The notes under the pieces: generated by a model
Told to the model about the DNA's origin: nothing
Databases searched by the model: none
The model's input: only the letters and a program-made list of their open reading frames with translations
Shown: piece after piece, positions 1-7,760 of the stretch
Position numbering within the stretch: the stretch's first letter is position 1
Layout: each line of letters begins with the position of its first letter
Made by a program: the position numbers and the translations under genes
Origin: Leptospira sp.
GTDB taxonomy: Bacteria > Spirochaetota > Leptospiria > Leptospirales > Leptospiraceae
Assembly (NCBI GenBank): GCA_027531445.1
Contig: JAPZRK010000079.1
Location: 1-44,105 of the forward strand
Reading direction: 5' to 3'
Length of the DNA: 44,105 nucleotides

Positions 1-384
1 AACAAATATAATATTTCCCTCCCTGATGCTACTCTGTCTTTCACTATTGATGCGACCGCTTTCGAGCAAATCATTTTAAATTTATTGACAAACGCAATCA
101 AATACAACGACAAACCAATCGTAGAAATTTCCATTGATTATTCGATTCAAGGCAAATTCATATTGATTTCCGTGAAGGACAATGGACCTGGAATAAAAAA
201 GCAAGACCAAGAAAAAATGTTTATGCTTTTTACAAACTTAGATCAAAAGGATAACCAAGGCCACATGGGCACAGGAATCGGCCTAGCCTCTGTTAGAACA
301 TTGGCAGAAAAATCAGGAGGCCGAGTTTGGGTGGAATCGGAGCTAGGCAGTGGTGCAGTTTTTTATCTCGAACTACCAGTGTAG
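1..384 (+). CDS. Sensor histidine kinase, C-terminal ATPase domain (5' truncated by window)
   Basis: This is the 3' end of a histidine kinase gene; the reading frame is open from base 1, so the gene begins upstream of the window. The visible part is a HATPase_c domain that would bind ATP for autophosphorylation. It shows an N box (QIILNLLTNAIKYN), a G1 box (DNGPGI) and a G2 box (GTGIGLASVR), and ends in the usual beta strand GAVFYLELPV. No receiver domain follows, because the stop is 20 residues past the last box. The gene is convergent with the chemotaxis receptor at 444. The sensor input and the dimerisation/phosphoacceptor domain are outside the window, so the signal cannot be inferred. 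Confidence 0.93.
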   Translation, partial: NKYNISLPDATLSFTIDATAFEQIILNLLTNAIKYNDKPIVEISIDYSIQGKFILISVKDNGPGIKKQDQEKMFMLFTNLDQKDNQGHMGTGIGLASVRTLAEKSGGRVWVESELGSGAVFYLELPV

Positions 385-443
385 TTAAATAGAAATAGCG
401 CGCTCAAAAATCCATCGAGAGATAATTACGCCAATATCAAAAC

Positions 444-2390
444 TCATTCAAGTTGTATCTTTTCTTTTCCTTCGTTCAGTTTAAACATTGAGATTAGGCT
501 TGTCAGCTGATTTGAAACATGTCGGCTTCGATCACTCATTCGTTGGAATTCAGTGGCTTCACTTGTGAGAGACTGGGCATCTAAGGCAACCGTATCAATC
601 GTGATTTTAATTTCCATTGTTGCTCGCTCCTGTTCTTCAGCGGCTTCGTTTAGACTTTGAGCATAACTTCTGAGTGATTGTAATCCCTCTGCAGATTCAC
701 CGATGATAAATGATTGTTTTGTAAGCTCTTCTTGTAAACTAATCTGTCTCCTTTGGATTTCATAGACATGTTCATTTAGTTTAAAAATTTCTAATTCTGT
801 CTTGGAAACTTGGGTGACAGATTCTTTGACTGAATTTTCAGTTTTTAAAATCAAATCTTGGATTCGCTTAACACTACTATGAGTTTTTTGGGAAAGTTTT
901 GAAATTTCTTCAGCAACGACTGCAAATCCTCTCCCGTGCTCGCCAGCTCTCGCGGCTTCAATGGATGCGTTTAGTGATAACAAATTTGTTTGCTCAGCGA
1001 TTTCTTTTATAAAGGTAGTTATCTGGGAAATTTCCTCGCTTAATTTTATAATTTCATCGGTAAAGAGTTTCATTTTTCGAGTTTCTGAAATACTTTTTTC
1101 ACTTTGTGCGACTCCGATCTTTGCGGCATCCAGACTATGATCCATCTCTACCGATAAAAATTCAAAAATTTGTCCGACCACTTTCATCTGTTTAGCCGTA
1201 GTCTGAACACCTTCTGTAACAGAATTCACTGATTTTCTGATCATTTGGTAGGAAACAAATAACTCCTCGATGGCCGCAGACGCCTCTTCAGAGTTAGATG
1301 CAAAGAGAATGGCGGTTTGAGTTAAGACATTTGAACTATCTCCCGTTTTTTGGGAAATCTGTTCCAGTTCCTTTTGAGATTCTCGAATCGTCATTAGAAT
1401 TTGAGAGAGAGTCTTAAACAAGTTCAAAAATTCTTCTGCTATATGACTGATTTCGCTTTTGCCAACAGCTATAATTTTTACATCCAAATCCACTTGTTCC
1501 TTTTTTACCGCATTCTTTAACGAATCTCCTATATTATGTAATGGGAGTAGAATGCTTCGAATTAAAAAATAGATCAATAGAACCGAAAATACAAAAACAA
1601 AAAAAGCAATCGATTCGTAGAGAAAGGCAGCATTTTTTATTTGAGAGACACGTTTTTCTACTCCATATAACAAACTTTCGGATACCACTTTGAGAAGTAG
1701 AAATGAAGAATTGAGTTTCTGTTCACTGTAACTGAACTGCTTTTTCAAAGCAATGTTTCCTGCTAATTCTGTCTTTAAAGTCTTTAACCAATCCGCAAAC
1801 TGACGTTCTTCGATTAATACTGGTTGGCATAACATTCCTTCATAATCAGGTGAGGCCAAACATACCTTTTGCATTGCTTTCTGAATCGTTTCGGAATTAA
1901 AAATCAAATTTGAAGCAATGCTCAATAGTTCAAATCTTTCCTTTTCACTCAAATCACTTCCGATAGCAGTGTCATATTTTTCAAGGATTTCGGAGAGCTT
2001 CTTCAATTGCGTGAGTCTACTAGGATAGGAAACGATCGCGGTCTCCATCATATAATACGTGTCAAGATCTGGATCTAAAATTAGGTTTGATTCGTCACCA
2101 ATCTCTCGAATGATATCTTCCCATTGAAATTGCGAAAGTTGAAAGCCAGATTTTTTTACCAATTCTGTTAGGTTTTCTTCAGCTTTTTCCTTTTTTTGCC
2201 AATGGCCTGCGTCTTCGCTTTGTAATACTTCTTGGATGAGGCGGATACCTTTGATTTCGAGTTGCGAAAATTCCAATCGTGATTTCACTTCCATAAAATA
2301 GAGAGCAAAAAGCAGGAAAATCAAAAGCAAGAATGGTACCGGCAATAATAAAATTCTTGATCTGACGGTTAGATTCTGGAGGAAGGACAT
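444..2390 (-). CDS. Methyl-accepting chemotaxis protein
   Basis: Transmembrane chemoreceptor of 648 residues. A first membrane helix lies at about residues 12-31, followed by a sensor region of about 220 residues with no recognised domain and a second helix near 258-280. A HAMP-like segment with the usual proline follows at about 280-332, then a long helical signalling domain. The conserved hairpin tip that contacts CheA and CheW is near residues 465-490 (EQTNLLSLNASIEAARAGE, then GRGFAVVAEEI). No C-terminal pentapeptide tether for CheR is visible. The ATG at 2390 directly precedes a basic residue and the first helix, which supports this start. The gene stands alone, convergent with the kinase fragment. 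The ligand is unknown. Confidence 0.95.
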   Translation of the reverse strand: MSFLQNLTVRSRILLLPVPFLLLIFLLFALYFMEVKSRLEFSQLEIKGIRLIQEVLQSEDAGHWQKKEKAEENLTELVKKSGFQLSQFQWEDIIREIGDESNLILDPDLDTYYMMETAIVSYPSRLTQLKKLSEILEKYDTAIGSDLSEKERFELLSIASNLIFNSETIQKAMQKVCLASPDYEGMLCQPVLIEERQFADWLKTLKTELAGNIALKKQFSYSEQKLNSSFLLLKVVSESLLYGVEKRVSQIKNAAFLYESIAFFVFVFSVLLIYFLIRSILLPLHNIGDSLKNAVKKEQVDLDVKIIAVGKSEISHIAEEFLNLFKTLSQILMTIRESQKELEQISQKTGDSSNVLTQTAILFASNSEEASAAIEELFVSYQMIRKSVNSVTEGVQTTAKQMKVVGQIFEFLSVEMDHSLDAAKIGVAQSEKSISETRKMKLFTDEIIKLSEEISQITTFIKEIAEQTNLLSLNASIEAARAGEHGRGFAVVAEEISKLSQKTHSSVKRIQDLILKTENSVKESVTQVSKTELEIFKLNEHVYEIQRRQISLQEELTKQSFIIGESAEGLQSLRSYAQSLNEAAEEQERATMEIKITIDTVALDAQSLTSEATEFQRMSDRSRHVSNQLTSLISMFKLNEGKEKIQLE

Positions 2391-2474
2391 TGCCTGATTG
2401 TAAAGTTTGCTTTCAGTTAAAGCAAGACAAAATTGAAATGTAGAATGACAATTTTAGATAGAAATTTCTTTCCC

Positions 2475-2736
2475 TCACCTACTTTTAACAAGAATGTAAC
2501 AATATCCCCAAAATGAGGTATAAGACTTGCGTTTGATAAGGACTTTGTCACCGGGGCTCATCAGGGCATCAAACTCTTCCGTTCATGATAAAACACTCTG
2601 TAACCTTTTTGGATTCAAAAATATATCCCTCTTGTTTTTCTGATTTTGCCTCTGTCGGAATCATCACAAACTCGTAGACTGCGAACACTATGAAATAGTG
2701 CGGGATCACTGCCTTTTTACGAATCTCTCTTCTCAT
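2475..2736 (-). pseudogene. Small gene, apparently frameshifted (about 86 codons if repaired)
   Basis: On the minus strand an ATG at 2736 opens a frame of 55 codons (MRREIRKKAVIPHYFIVFAV..., rich in K/E, ending at 2569). A second frame, offset by one base, continues as EEFDALMSPGDKVLIKRKSY and stops at 2475. Removing one A from the ATGAACGG segment near 2584-2591 joins the two into one protein-like sequence of about 86 residues. I do not recognise the family. It may be a decayed gene, a sequencing error, or two unrelated short frames; the second half reads like real coding sequence. This is inference from reading the translations only. Confidence 0.35.
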
Positions 2737-2812
2737 TTTTTTACCAAGTTAAAAAGTTATCCTCGTTACTCTATTGTCTGTGATTACTTAAATTCAAAAT
2801 AATATAATAACA

Positions 2813-3106
2813 TTAATATTGAATTTCTCTTTCAATAGGTTTGAGGCAAATAATTTTGTTACATTCTCTATAACATTCCTTTCGAAAATGTCGTAAACTT
2901 GTGTTATTTTCCCAACCTGAATTAGGGCAATTTCTCATACAGACTCGTTTTTCTGAACAATCAAGTATATATTGAATTTTCGGATATCCCATTGTTTTTT
3001 CTGCCGGTATGTACGGTATTACTCCTCGATCTTGGTTTATTTTTTTTTGAGACATGAGATAAGGAAACATAACAAGAAAGAGAATGGCAGTAAAGGGAAC
3101 GATCAT
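2813..3106 (-). CDS. Small exported cysteine-rich protein (paralogue of 4015-4299)
   Basis: Protein of 97 residues with a hydrophobic N terminus (residues 2-18) that could be a signal peptide or membrane anchor. A cysteine-rich C-terminal half follows: DCSEKRVCMRNC, then ECYRECNKIIC. The order C-x5-C-x3-C ... C-x3-C-x4-C matches the protein encoded at 4015-4299, whose last interval is x5. Six cysteines in pairs suggest disulfide bonds in the periplasm or outside the cell. I do not recognise a named family and assign no function. The ribosome binding site is weak. A possible upstream frame overlapping its start (3103-3297) does not look like protein. Confidence 0.65.
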   Translation of the reverse strand: MIVPFTAILFLVMFPYLMSQKKINQDRGVIPYIPAEKTMGYPKIQYILDCSEKRVCMRNCPNSGWENNTSLRHFRKECYRECNKIICLKPIEREIQY

Positions 3107-3328
3107 TTTCTTAAATACTTGCGAGTCTTAGAAACGAATTTTGATAAACATTGCCTGGATACATGAAATTCCTTGTTATTGCCGTAATGGGTCTCTTTAT
3201 TAAAATCATAAACCAATACCAAGAGAATACAATGAGTAATCCCTTCCAATTGCGGTAAACACCTATGAGATTCTGTTAAAAAAAGAATCTCTGACATGTT
3301 TTACGCCATCTAACTAAGTCAGATCATT

Positions 3329-3910
3329 ATGAAGCTTTTGAAAACAATTACTTGTTTGTGTTTACTCTCAATAAACTGCTCTTCTTCTAAAAACTATACA
3401 AAACACCGAATTCAGGATTTCGGGGATACGATAACCATTGGCTTAGAAAAAGATAATGTAGGAGTTAGCGTTTGGGTTTGGTGTCTCGGAGGAGGATTAA
3501 CAAATAACGAACGTTCTGTCGGTATCGGAATAAGAAATGGTCATATGGGTATATATCAAGCAGGTGGATATGGAGAAATAAGAATCCTTCAACCAGCAGG
3601 AAGTCGTTCCTCAATGAATCGGATGGGTAACTCAAATTTCTTAATCAACTCGAATCAACATAGACCTTTTAAAGCGAGCGAGAGAGCAAAAGACAAGTCA
3701 TCAGATGCCGTGAATATGGTCTTATTTGTTCCGATACCCAAGATTCCTGATTCGAATACCCGAGTAGCACATTGCAATTCCGACCTAACGCTAGAAACAT
3801 CACTAGGTTTGTATTATGGCATCCGATTGGGAATTAATCTAACAGAGATTTTTGATTTGGTTCTAGGCTTTGCAAAGATTGATCTAATGCAGGATGATAT
3901 CGATGACTAA
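3329..3910 (+). CDS. Leptospira-type lipoprotein of unknown function
   Basis: Predicted lipoprotein of 193 residues. The signal peptide MKLLKTITCLCLLSINC ends in a spirochaetal lipobox (LSIN-Cys17) and is followed by a serine-rich linker. The mature part begins with a DFGDTITIGLEKDNVGVSVW segment and ends with GLYYGIRLGINLTEIFDLVL and an acidic tail. This layout resembles a paralogous family of uncharacterised Leptospira lipoproteins that end in a G-x-N-x-x-E-x-x-D-F-x-L-G segment. That family link is from memory and has not been searched. The gene lies between the two cysteine-rich paralogues but on the opposite strand, so it is not in an operon with them. Confidence 0.75.
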   Translation: MKLLKTITCLCLLSINCSSSKNYTKHRIQDFGDTITIGLEKDNVGVSVWVWCLGGGLTNNERSVGIGIRNGHMGIYQAGGYGEIRILQPAGSRSSMNRMGNSNFLINSNQHRPFKASERAKDKSSDAVNMVLFVPIPKIPDSNTRVAHCNSDLTLETSLGLYYGIRLGINLTEIFDLVLGFAKIDLMQDDIDD

Positions 3911-4014
3911 TCTGCATCATGTGAAAGTTTATGGTATAAAGGTGCACGTTTTTATGTAATCGAGCTATGCTCTCTCGGTCTTCTTCCTGCCCCGTGTATT
4001 TGAATTACGTTAGA

Positions 4015-4299
4015 TCATCGATCTTTGTTGCAGTCCACTTGGTTTGTGCAATCCCGGAAGCACTCAGTTCGTATTTGATTGGCATAACTTTGATCTTTGC
4101 CGTTATACTGAAATACGCTCATTGAGCTACATTTTCTCATACATTCTCGTTTTTCTTCGCAGTCAAATTTCCACGGCTTTTTTTTCTCCGCAGAAATTTC
4201 ATTTTGATCTATTTTGTCACTTTGAGCCAAAAGATCATGGAAAACCACAACTGAGACAACAAACAAAATAACATTCAAAAATAATGATACTTTTTTCAC
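4015..4299 (-). CDS. Small exported cysteine-rich protein (paralogue of 2813-3106)
   Basis: I place the start at the GTG at 4299, which gives 94 residues and a conventional signal peptide (MKKVSLFLNVILFVVSVVVF, cleavage possible after LLAQS). An AAGAG motif about 6 bases upstream supports it. A longer frame from a GTG at 4350 would put 17 charged residues before the signal peptide. The mature part has a charged linker and then DCEEKRECMRKC and ECFRDCTNQVDC. This is the same six-cysteine pattern as 2813-3106, with the identical core residues D-C-x-E-K-R-x-C-M-R-x-C and E-C-[YF]-R-x-C. Function unknown; probably a disulfide-bonded periplasmic or surface protein. Confidence 0.65.
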   Translation of the reverse strand: MKKVSLFLNVILFVVSVVVFHDLLAQSDKIDQNEISAEKKKPWKFDCEEKRECMRKCSSMSVFQYNGKDQSYANQIRTECFRDCTNQVDCNKDR

Positions 4300-4696
4300 A
4301 AAACGACTCTTATGTTCCAAATTTATAGCTTTTCTAAATATGGGAAACACATTTTTTATGTTTGGCTAACACCCAAAACCCCATTCTTTTTTCAAAATAC
4401 ATTCTGAGTTTTTAGCCTTCCATCCAACTGACTTACTAAAATTGCGCATCTCTACAGCTGAGGAGTCATCACCATGGAATTTGGCGGATTCCTGCCTAAC
4501 AGAATGCTAGGGTCTTTCCTTCTAAGTCCCCTTAAATTTGAATTGACCACCTCTTGCGATAAGGCGTACTCTCTCTGTATACGGTTCAGAATCTCCTTAT
4601 TTTTGTTGGATTGATTGTTTCGAAAAAAATTATGCTACCTTTATATCACTTTTATTTTCCTTTTCCCATTTTTCTTAAATCGACCCGGTTCAAGGC
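4300..4696. other. Intergenic region without a convincing gene
   Basis: About 400 bases between the cysteine-rich gene and the ankyrin gene. It contains the upstream part of the longer cysteine-rich reading frame (to 4350) and a 47-codon frame on the plus strand from the ATG at 4473. That frame has no ribosome binding site or recognisable motif. The last 100 bases before the ankyrin gene are very AT-rich and probably carry its promoter, but no clear -35/-10 pair stands out. Confidence 0.5.
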
Positions 4697-5395
4697 ATGG
4701 ATTCTCCCGCGATGAGCCTCCACCTAGCGGCAAAAAACGGAGACCATACCGAAGTAGAGCGGTATCTAAAAAGTGGGCTCAACATTGATGAAAAAGTAAG
4801 TGATCCCGACCAATCCATCTATGGCTGGACTGCACTACATTTTGCCGCTCATGCAGGCCAACTCCAGATTGCTAAGATGCTTATTGCCGCGGGAGCAAAT
4901 CCAAATGCACAAGAAGACAAAGATGATCAAACTCCACTTTTTTTCGCGATTGAGAGAAAAGATCTGGAGATGATTCGTACGCTTCTGCACACAAAAGCAA
5001 ATGTAAATTTACAACGATTAGATGGGGATTCTGTTTTGATCCAAGCCGCGTCCGAAGGATATGTTGAGGTTGTCGAACTTTTGCTAAAATCGGGAGCGGA
5101 TTTGGATCTACGAGACAACCTTGGATGGACGGCTATCGTGTGGGCCGCTACAAAAGGTTTCGATCAAATTGTAAAACTTCTCATCGATCATAAAATCTCC
5201 GAACAATCTATCGAGTCAGATGGAGATCGAACCGCACTTTTGATCGCAGCAAGTGTGGGAAATACGGATATCACCAGATTACTACTCAAATCTAATTATG
5301 ACCCAAGCTCGGATAGCTATCAAATGGCATTGCAAGCCGCAGCAATCAATGGCCATTACGAAATTGTGTCAATTCTGAATCGGAAAGAAAACTAA
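4697..5395 (+). CDS. Ankyrin-repeat protein (cytoplasmic)
   Basis: Protein of 232 residues made almost entirely of ankyrin repeats of about 33 residues. Clear units start near residues 6, 44, 78, 111, 144 and 177, with a degenerate last unit near 207. Typical signatures are WTALHFAAHAGQ, VVELLLKSGADLDLRDN and WTAIVWAATKGF. There is no signal peptide, so it should be cytoplasmic; ankyrin stacks bind other proteins. The first repeat carries a short insertion (VSDPDQSIYG). An in-frame ATG at 4712 is an equally possible start, since the upstream site (AAGG directly before the ATG) is poorly spaced. The partner is unknown. A second ankyrin protein in this window, at 35155, is a lipoprotein. Confidence 0.88.
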   Translation: MDSPAMSLHLAAKNGDHTEVERYLKSGLNIDEKVSDPDQSIYGWTALHFAAHAGQLQIAKMLIAAGANPNAQEDKDDQTPLFFAIERKDLEMIRTLLHTKANVNLQRLDGDSVLIQAASEGYVEVVELLLKSGADLDLRDNLGWTAIVWAATKGFDQIVKLLIDHKISEQSIESDGDRTALLIAASVGNTDITRLLLKSNYDPSSDSYQMALQAAAINGHYEIVSILNRKEN

Positions 5396-5447
5396 AGTAA
5401 ATTTATTTCCCGACACAGATTTAAATTCAAAAAAATTTTCGTCTAAA

Positions 5448-5476
5448 TTGACACGATACGAGTGTTACACATTAAT
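5448..5476 (+). promoter_or_regulatory. Candidate sigma-70 promoter for the HATPase-HDOD gene
   Basis: A consensus -35 box TTGACA (5448-5453) is followed after 17 bases by ATTAAT (5471-5476), which matches four of six positions of the -10 consensus. The implied transcript start is about 65 bases upstream of the ATG at 5549. Confidence 0.4.
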
Positions 5477-5548
5477 CGCAATTGAGTGCGTTTTTTTGTG
5501 GAACCGATCATAAAGATTTGAGCATCATTTCATTCCGGGGACATTTCG

Positions 5549-7069
5549 ATGGCAGAAGCAAAACCAATACAACTTGAATTCAGAGAAAAATTAGGACTTC
5601 ACACAAACATTCCTGATTTGGACCACCCGATACAGGAAAACCAACCCTTTCATTTTAAATTCTTCAATGTGAATGAACAGGTGGAACACACACTCTACAA
5701 GACCCTAGATCGCTTTTTACTCCAACTCGATGTGATCTCCATTCGAGACTCAGTTCTTGCCGCCATCAAAGAAATGGTCACCAATGCCATCAAAGCCAAC
5801 GTCAAGCGCGTTTACTTCAGCGCAAACCAAGCTGACATCACAAATGAAGAAGAATACAACGAGAAGATGAACAGTTTCAAAAAAGACTATCTCGAGAAGA
5901 GGGATGAGTTTGAAGAAGGTCTTTTGAAAAACAATTACGGAGTATTCGTTTCCTTTATCACTAACAAGAATTTGATGCGGATTCGGATTATGAATAATAT
6001 CCAACTCGCACCCGAAGAAATCAAACGAATCCAATTCCGAATCGAACGTGCGAGGAGTTACAACGATCTCGCTGAAGCATTTATGGATGCATCTAACGAA
6101 CAAGAAGGTGCAGGGCTAGGACTCATCATGACCCTTATGATGCTTAAAAATGATGGACTCAGCGACAATGCATTCAAATTCGAAAGTATCGGCAACAAAA
6201 CCATGTTCTCCATCGACATCCCTGCCGCGATCCAAACACAATCTTCCGAGAGTGATAAGGTCGACAAGCTCATTGCCGAAATCGACAACTTACCTACTTT
6301 CCCACGTACGATCCAAGACATCCAAGCGGCTATCGATAAGCCGAACTCAAGCATTGGCAACATTGCGGAGATGATCAAAAGAGACATCGCACTATCTGCG
6401 AATATTCTAAGACTCTCAAATACTGCGGCTTTTCGAAGAGGAGCCAAGGTAGAATCTTTGGACAGAGCCATCCAGTTGATCGGACTCAAGGAACTTCAGT
6501 CCTTACTTTACTCTCTTGGCACAAAACAGATATTAGAAGACAAGTTCCCTGCATTCCAAGCGATTTGGGAAAAATCAAACGAGTCCGCTTTTTATGCCAA
6601 GATGATCGGCCAAAAGATGGGTATGGCAAAAAATACACAAAGTAACCTTCTTGCTTCTGCCCTATTGCATGACATCGGAGAGATTCTTCTTTTATCCCTT
6701 GAACCAGAACGAATGGGAAAAATCAAAAGTTATACCACTACAAAAGAAATTGCATCTGCAATCTCTATGGAAGAATCTGCATTCGGAATCACACACTCTC
6801 GGTTAGGTGCACAAGTTGGTATCAAATGGAACTTTCCTGACGTCTATGTGCGTGCAATGGAATACCACCACAGGCCACTCCTTGCTGAAGATTTTTATAA
6901 TGAGATCATCTACCCGATCTACCTTGCAGATATGATGATTATGATCAACCATAAGGAAGCACGTACTTCCGAAATTCCGGAAGAGATCCTCAAATTTTGT
7001 AAGTTTGCGACAAGAGGGGAATTTGATTCCTTCCGAACCAAAATACGTGAACAATTCCAACAGGATTAG
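5549..7069 (+). CDS. HATPase-HDOD two-domain signalling protein
   Basis: Cytoplasmic protein of 506 residues. Residues about 55-225 form a histidine-kinase-like ATPase domain, with an N box KEMVTNAIKAN near 74 and a G box EGAGLGL near 187. No phosphoacceptor histidine helix precedes it. A long helical insertion (about 95-140) separates strands of the fold. Residues about 245-445 form an HDOD domain, starting at LPTFPRTIQDIQAAID and containing LLHDIGE near 371 and a later EYHHRP. HDOD proteins are regulatory relatives of HD-GYP phosphodiesterases and usually lack catalytic activity. The start has GGGGA upstream. The next gene follows after 15 bases. It probably acts as an anti-sigma-type kinase or scaffold; that is inference. 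Confidence 0.85.
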   Translation: MAEAKPIQLEFREKLGLHTNIPDLDHPIQENQPFHFKFFNVNEQVEHTLYKTLDRFLLQLDVISIRDSVLAAIKEMVTNAIKANVKRVYFSANQADITNEEEYNEKMNSFKKDYLEKRDEFEEGLLKNNYGVFVSFITNKNLMRIRIMNNIQLAPEEIKRIQFRIERARSYNDLAEAFMDASNEQEGAGLGLIMTLMMLKNDGLSDNAFKFESIGNKTMFSIDIPAAIQTQSSESDKVDKLIAEIDNLPTFPRTIQDIQAAIDKPNSSIGNIAEMIKRDIALSANILRLSNTAAFRRGAKVESLDRAIQLIGLKELQSLLYSLGTKQILEDKFPAFQAIWEKSNESAFYAKMIGQKMGMAKNTQSNLLASALLHDIGEILLLSLEPERMGKIKSYTTTKEIASAISMEESAFGITHSRLGAQVGIKWNFPDVYVRAMEYHHRPLLAEDFYNEIIYPIYLADMMIMINHKEARTSEIPEEILKFCKFATRGEFDSFRTKIREQFQQD

Positions 7070-7084
7070 ATATTCCATATCACT

Positions 7085-7660
7085 ATGCCCACTCAAGTAG
7101 CTATCTTTCAAGAAATGAGATCCAAAACTTTTAATGAACAAAAGGATGCATTCCATCTTTTTGATTCGTTACCCACAGTTCCCGTCGAGTTCATGATGGG
7201 AATGTGGAAGGGTTCTGGTTTTTGTACGGGGCATACTATGGACGGTGCTTTAGAAACCTTTAACTGGTATGGAAAGTCATTTGAAGATCCTGAAAATGTA
7301 CATCCACTGGTGTTTCAGTCGTTCACGAAAAAACTTTTTAAGGTAAATCCGATCCTAATGCCTGTTCGTCTAGCGACCCTCATTCCTTCCAAAAATCTTT
7401 GGCCATTGAAATATCTTTTTCTTTGTGTTCGCTTTTTATTTCAAACCTCGAAATCAAAAGCCCGAGTTCGTCTAACGGAATATCGTGGAAAGGTTTCAGC
7501 AACTATGATGTACGACCAACTTCCGATAAACGATGTATTCCGCAAGGTGGATGACAATACACTTTTGGGATGTATGGATTTTAAAGGAATGAAACAACCA
7601 TTCTTTTTTGTTTTGGAAAGAGTCATGGCGATGCAAGGATCCAACGACACAAAAATCTAA
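7085..7660 (+). CDS. GXWXG / DUF4334 domain protein
   Basis: Protein of 191 residues with the GXWXG motif near the N terminus (MGMWKGSGFCTGHTMDGALE, about residues 38-57). A C-terminal DUF4334-like part follows, with RLTEYRGKVSATMMYDQLPI and the run DDNTLLGCMDFKG. These two domains normally occur together in soluble proteins of about 180 residues, and the length here fits. The biochemical role of the family is not established as far as I know. It sits 15 bases after the HATPase-HDOD gene and is probably cotranscribed. An in-frame ATG 12 codons downstream is a possible alternative start. Confidence 0.85.
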   Translation: MPTQVAIFQEMRSKTFNEQKDAFHLFDSLPTVPVEFMMGMWKGSGFCTGHTMDGALETFNWYGKSFEDPENVHPLVFQSFTKKLFKVNPILMPVRLATLIPSKNLWPLKYLFLCVRFLFQTSKSKARVRLTEYRGKVSATMMYDQLPINDVFRKVDDNTLLGCMDFKGMKQPFFFVLERVMAMQGSNDTKI

Positions 7661-7679
7661 CGCGAGTAAAATGACGAAA

Positions 7680-7695
7680 TAGTAAAATTTTACTA
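7680..7695. repeat. Perfect 16-bp palindrome
   Basis: TAGTAAAATTTTACTA is perfectly self-complementary. It lies 19 bases after the DUF4334 gene and 65 bases before the hybrid kinase gene. There is no T run, so it is more likely a protein-binding site than an intrinsic terminator. Confidence 0.45.
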
Positions 7696-7760
7696 GGACA
7701 TCAAAAACAGCCAATTTTCAGTTGAAAGGTTATCTGACCATTGTAAACTGAATCATCCCT

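Noticed and set aside
3103..3297. 64-codon minus-strand frame overlapping the start of the cysteine-rich gene by ATGA
   Set aside because: The overlap looks like coupling, but the translation has no ordered composition, no motif and no ribosome binding site. I judge it non-coding.
4473..4616. 47-codon plus-strand frame in the gap before the ankyrin gene
   Set aside because: No ribosome binding site, no recognisable motif and no neighbour to couple with.
7680..7695. Palindrome considered as a terminator of the DUF4334 gene
   Set aside because: The stem is AT-only and lacks a following T run; it is kept only as a repeat.
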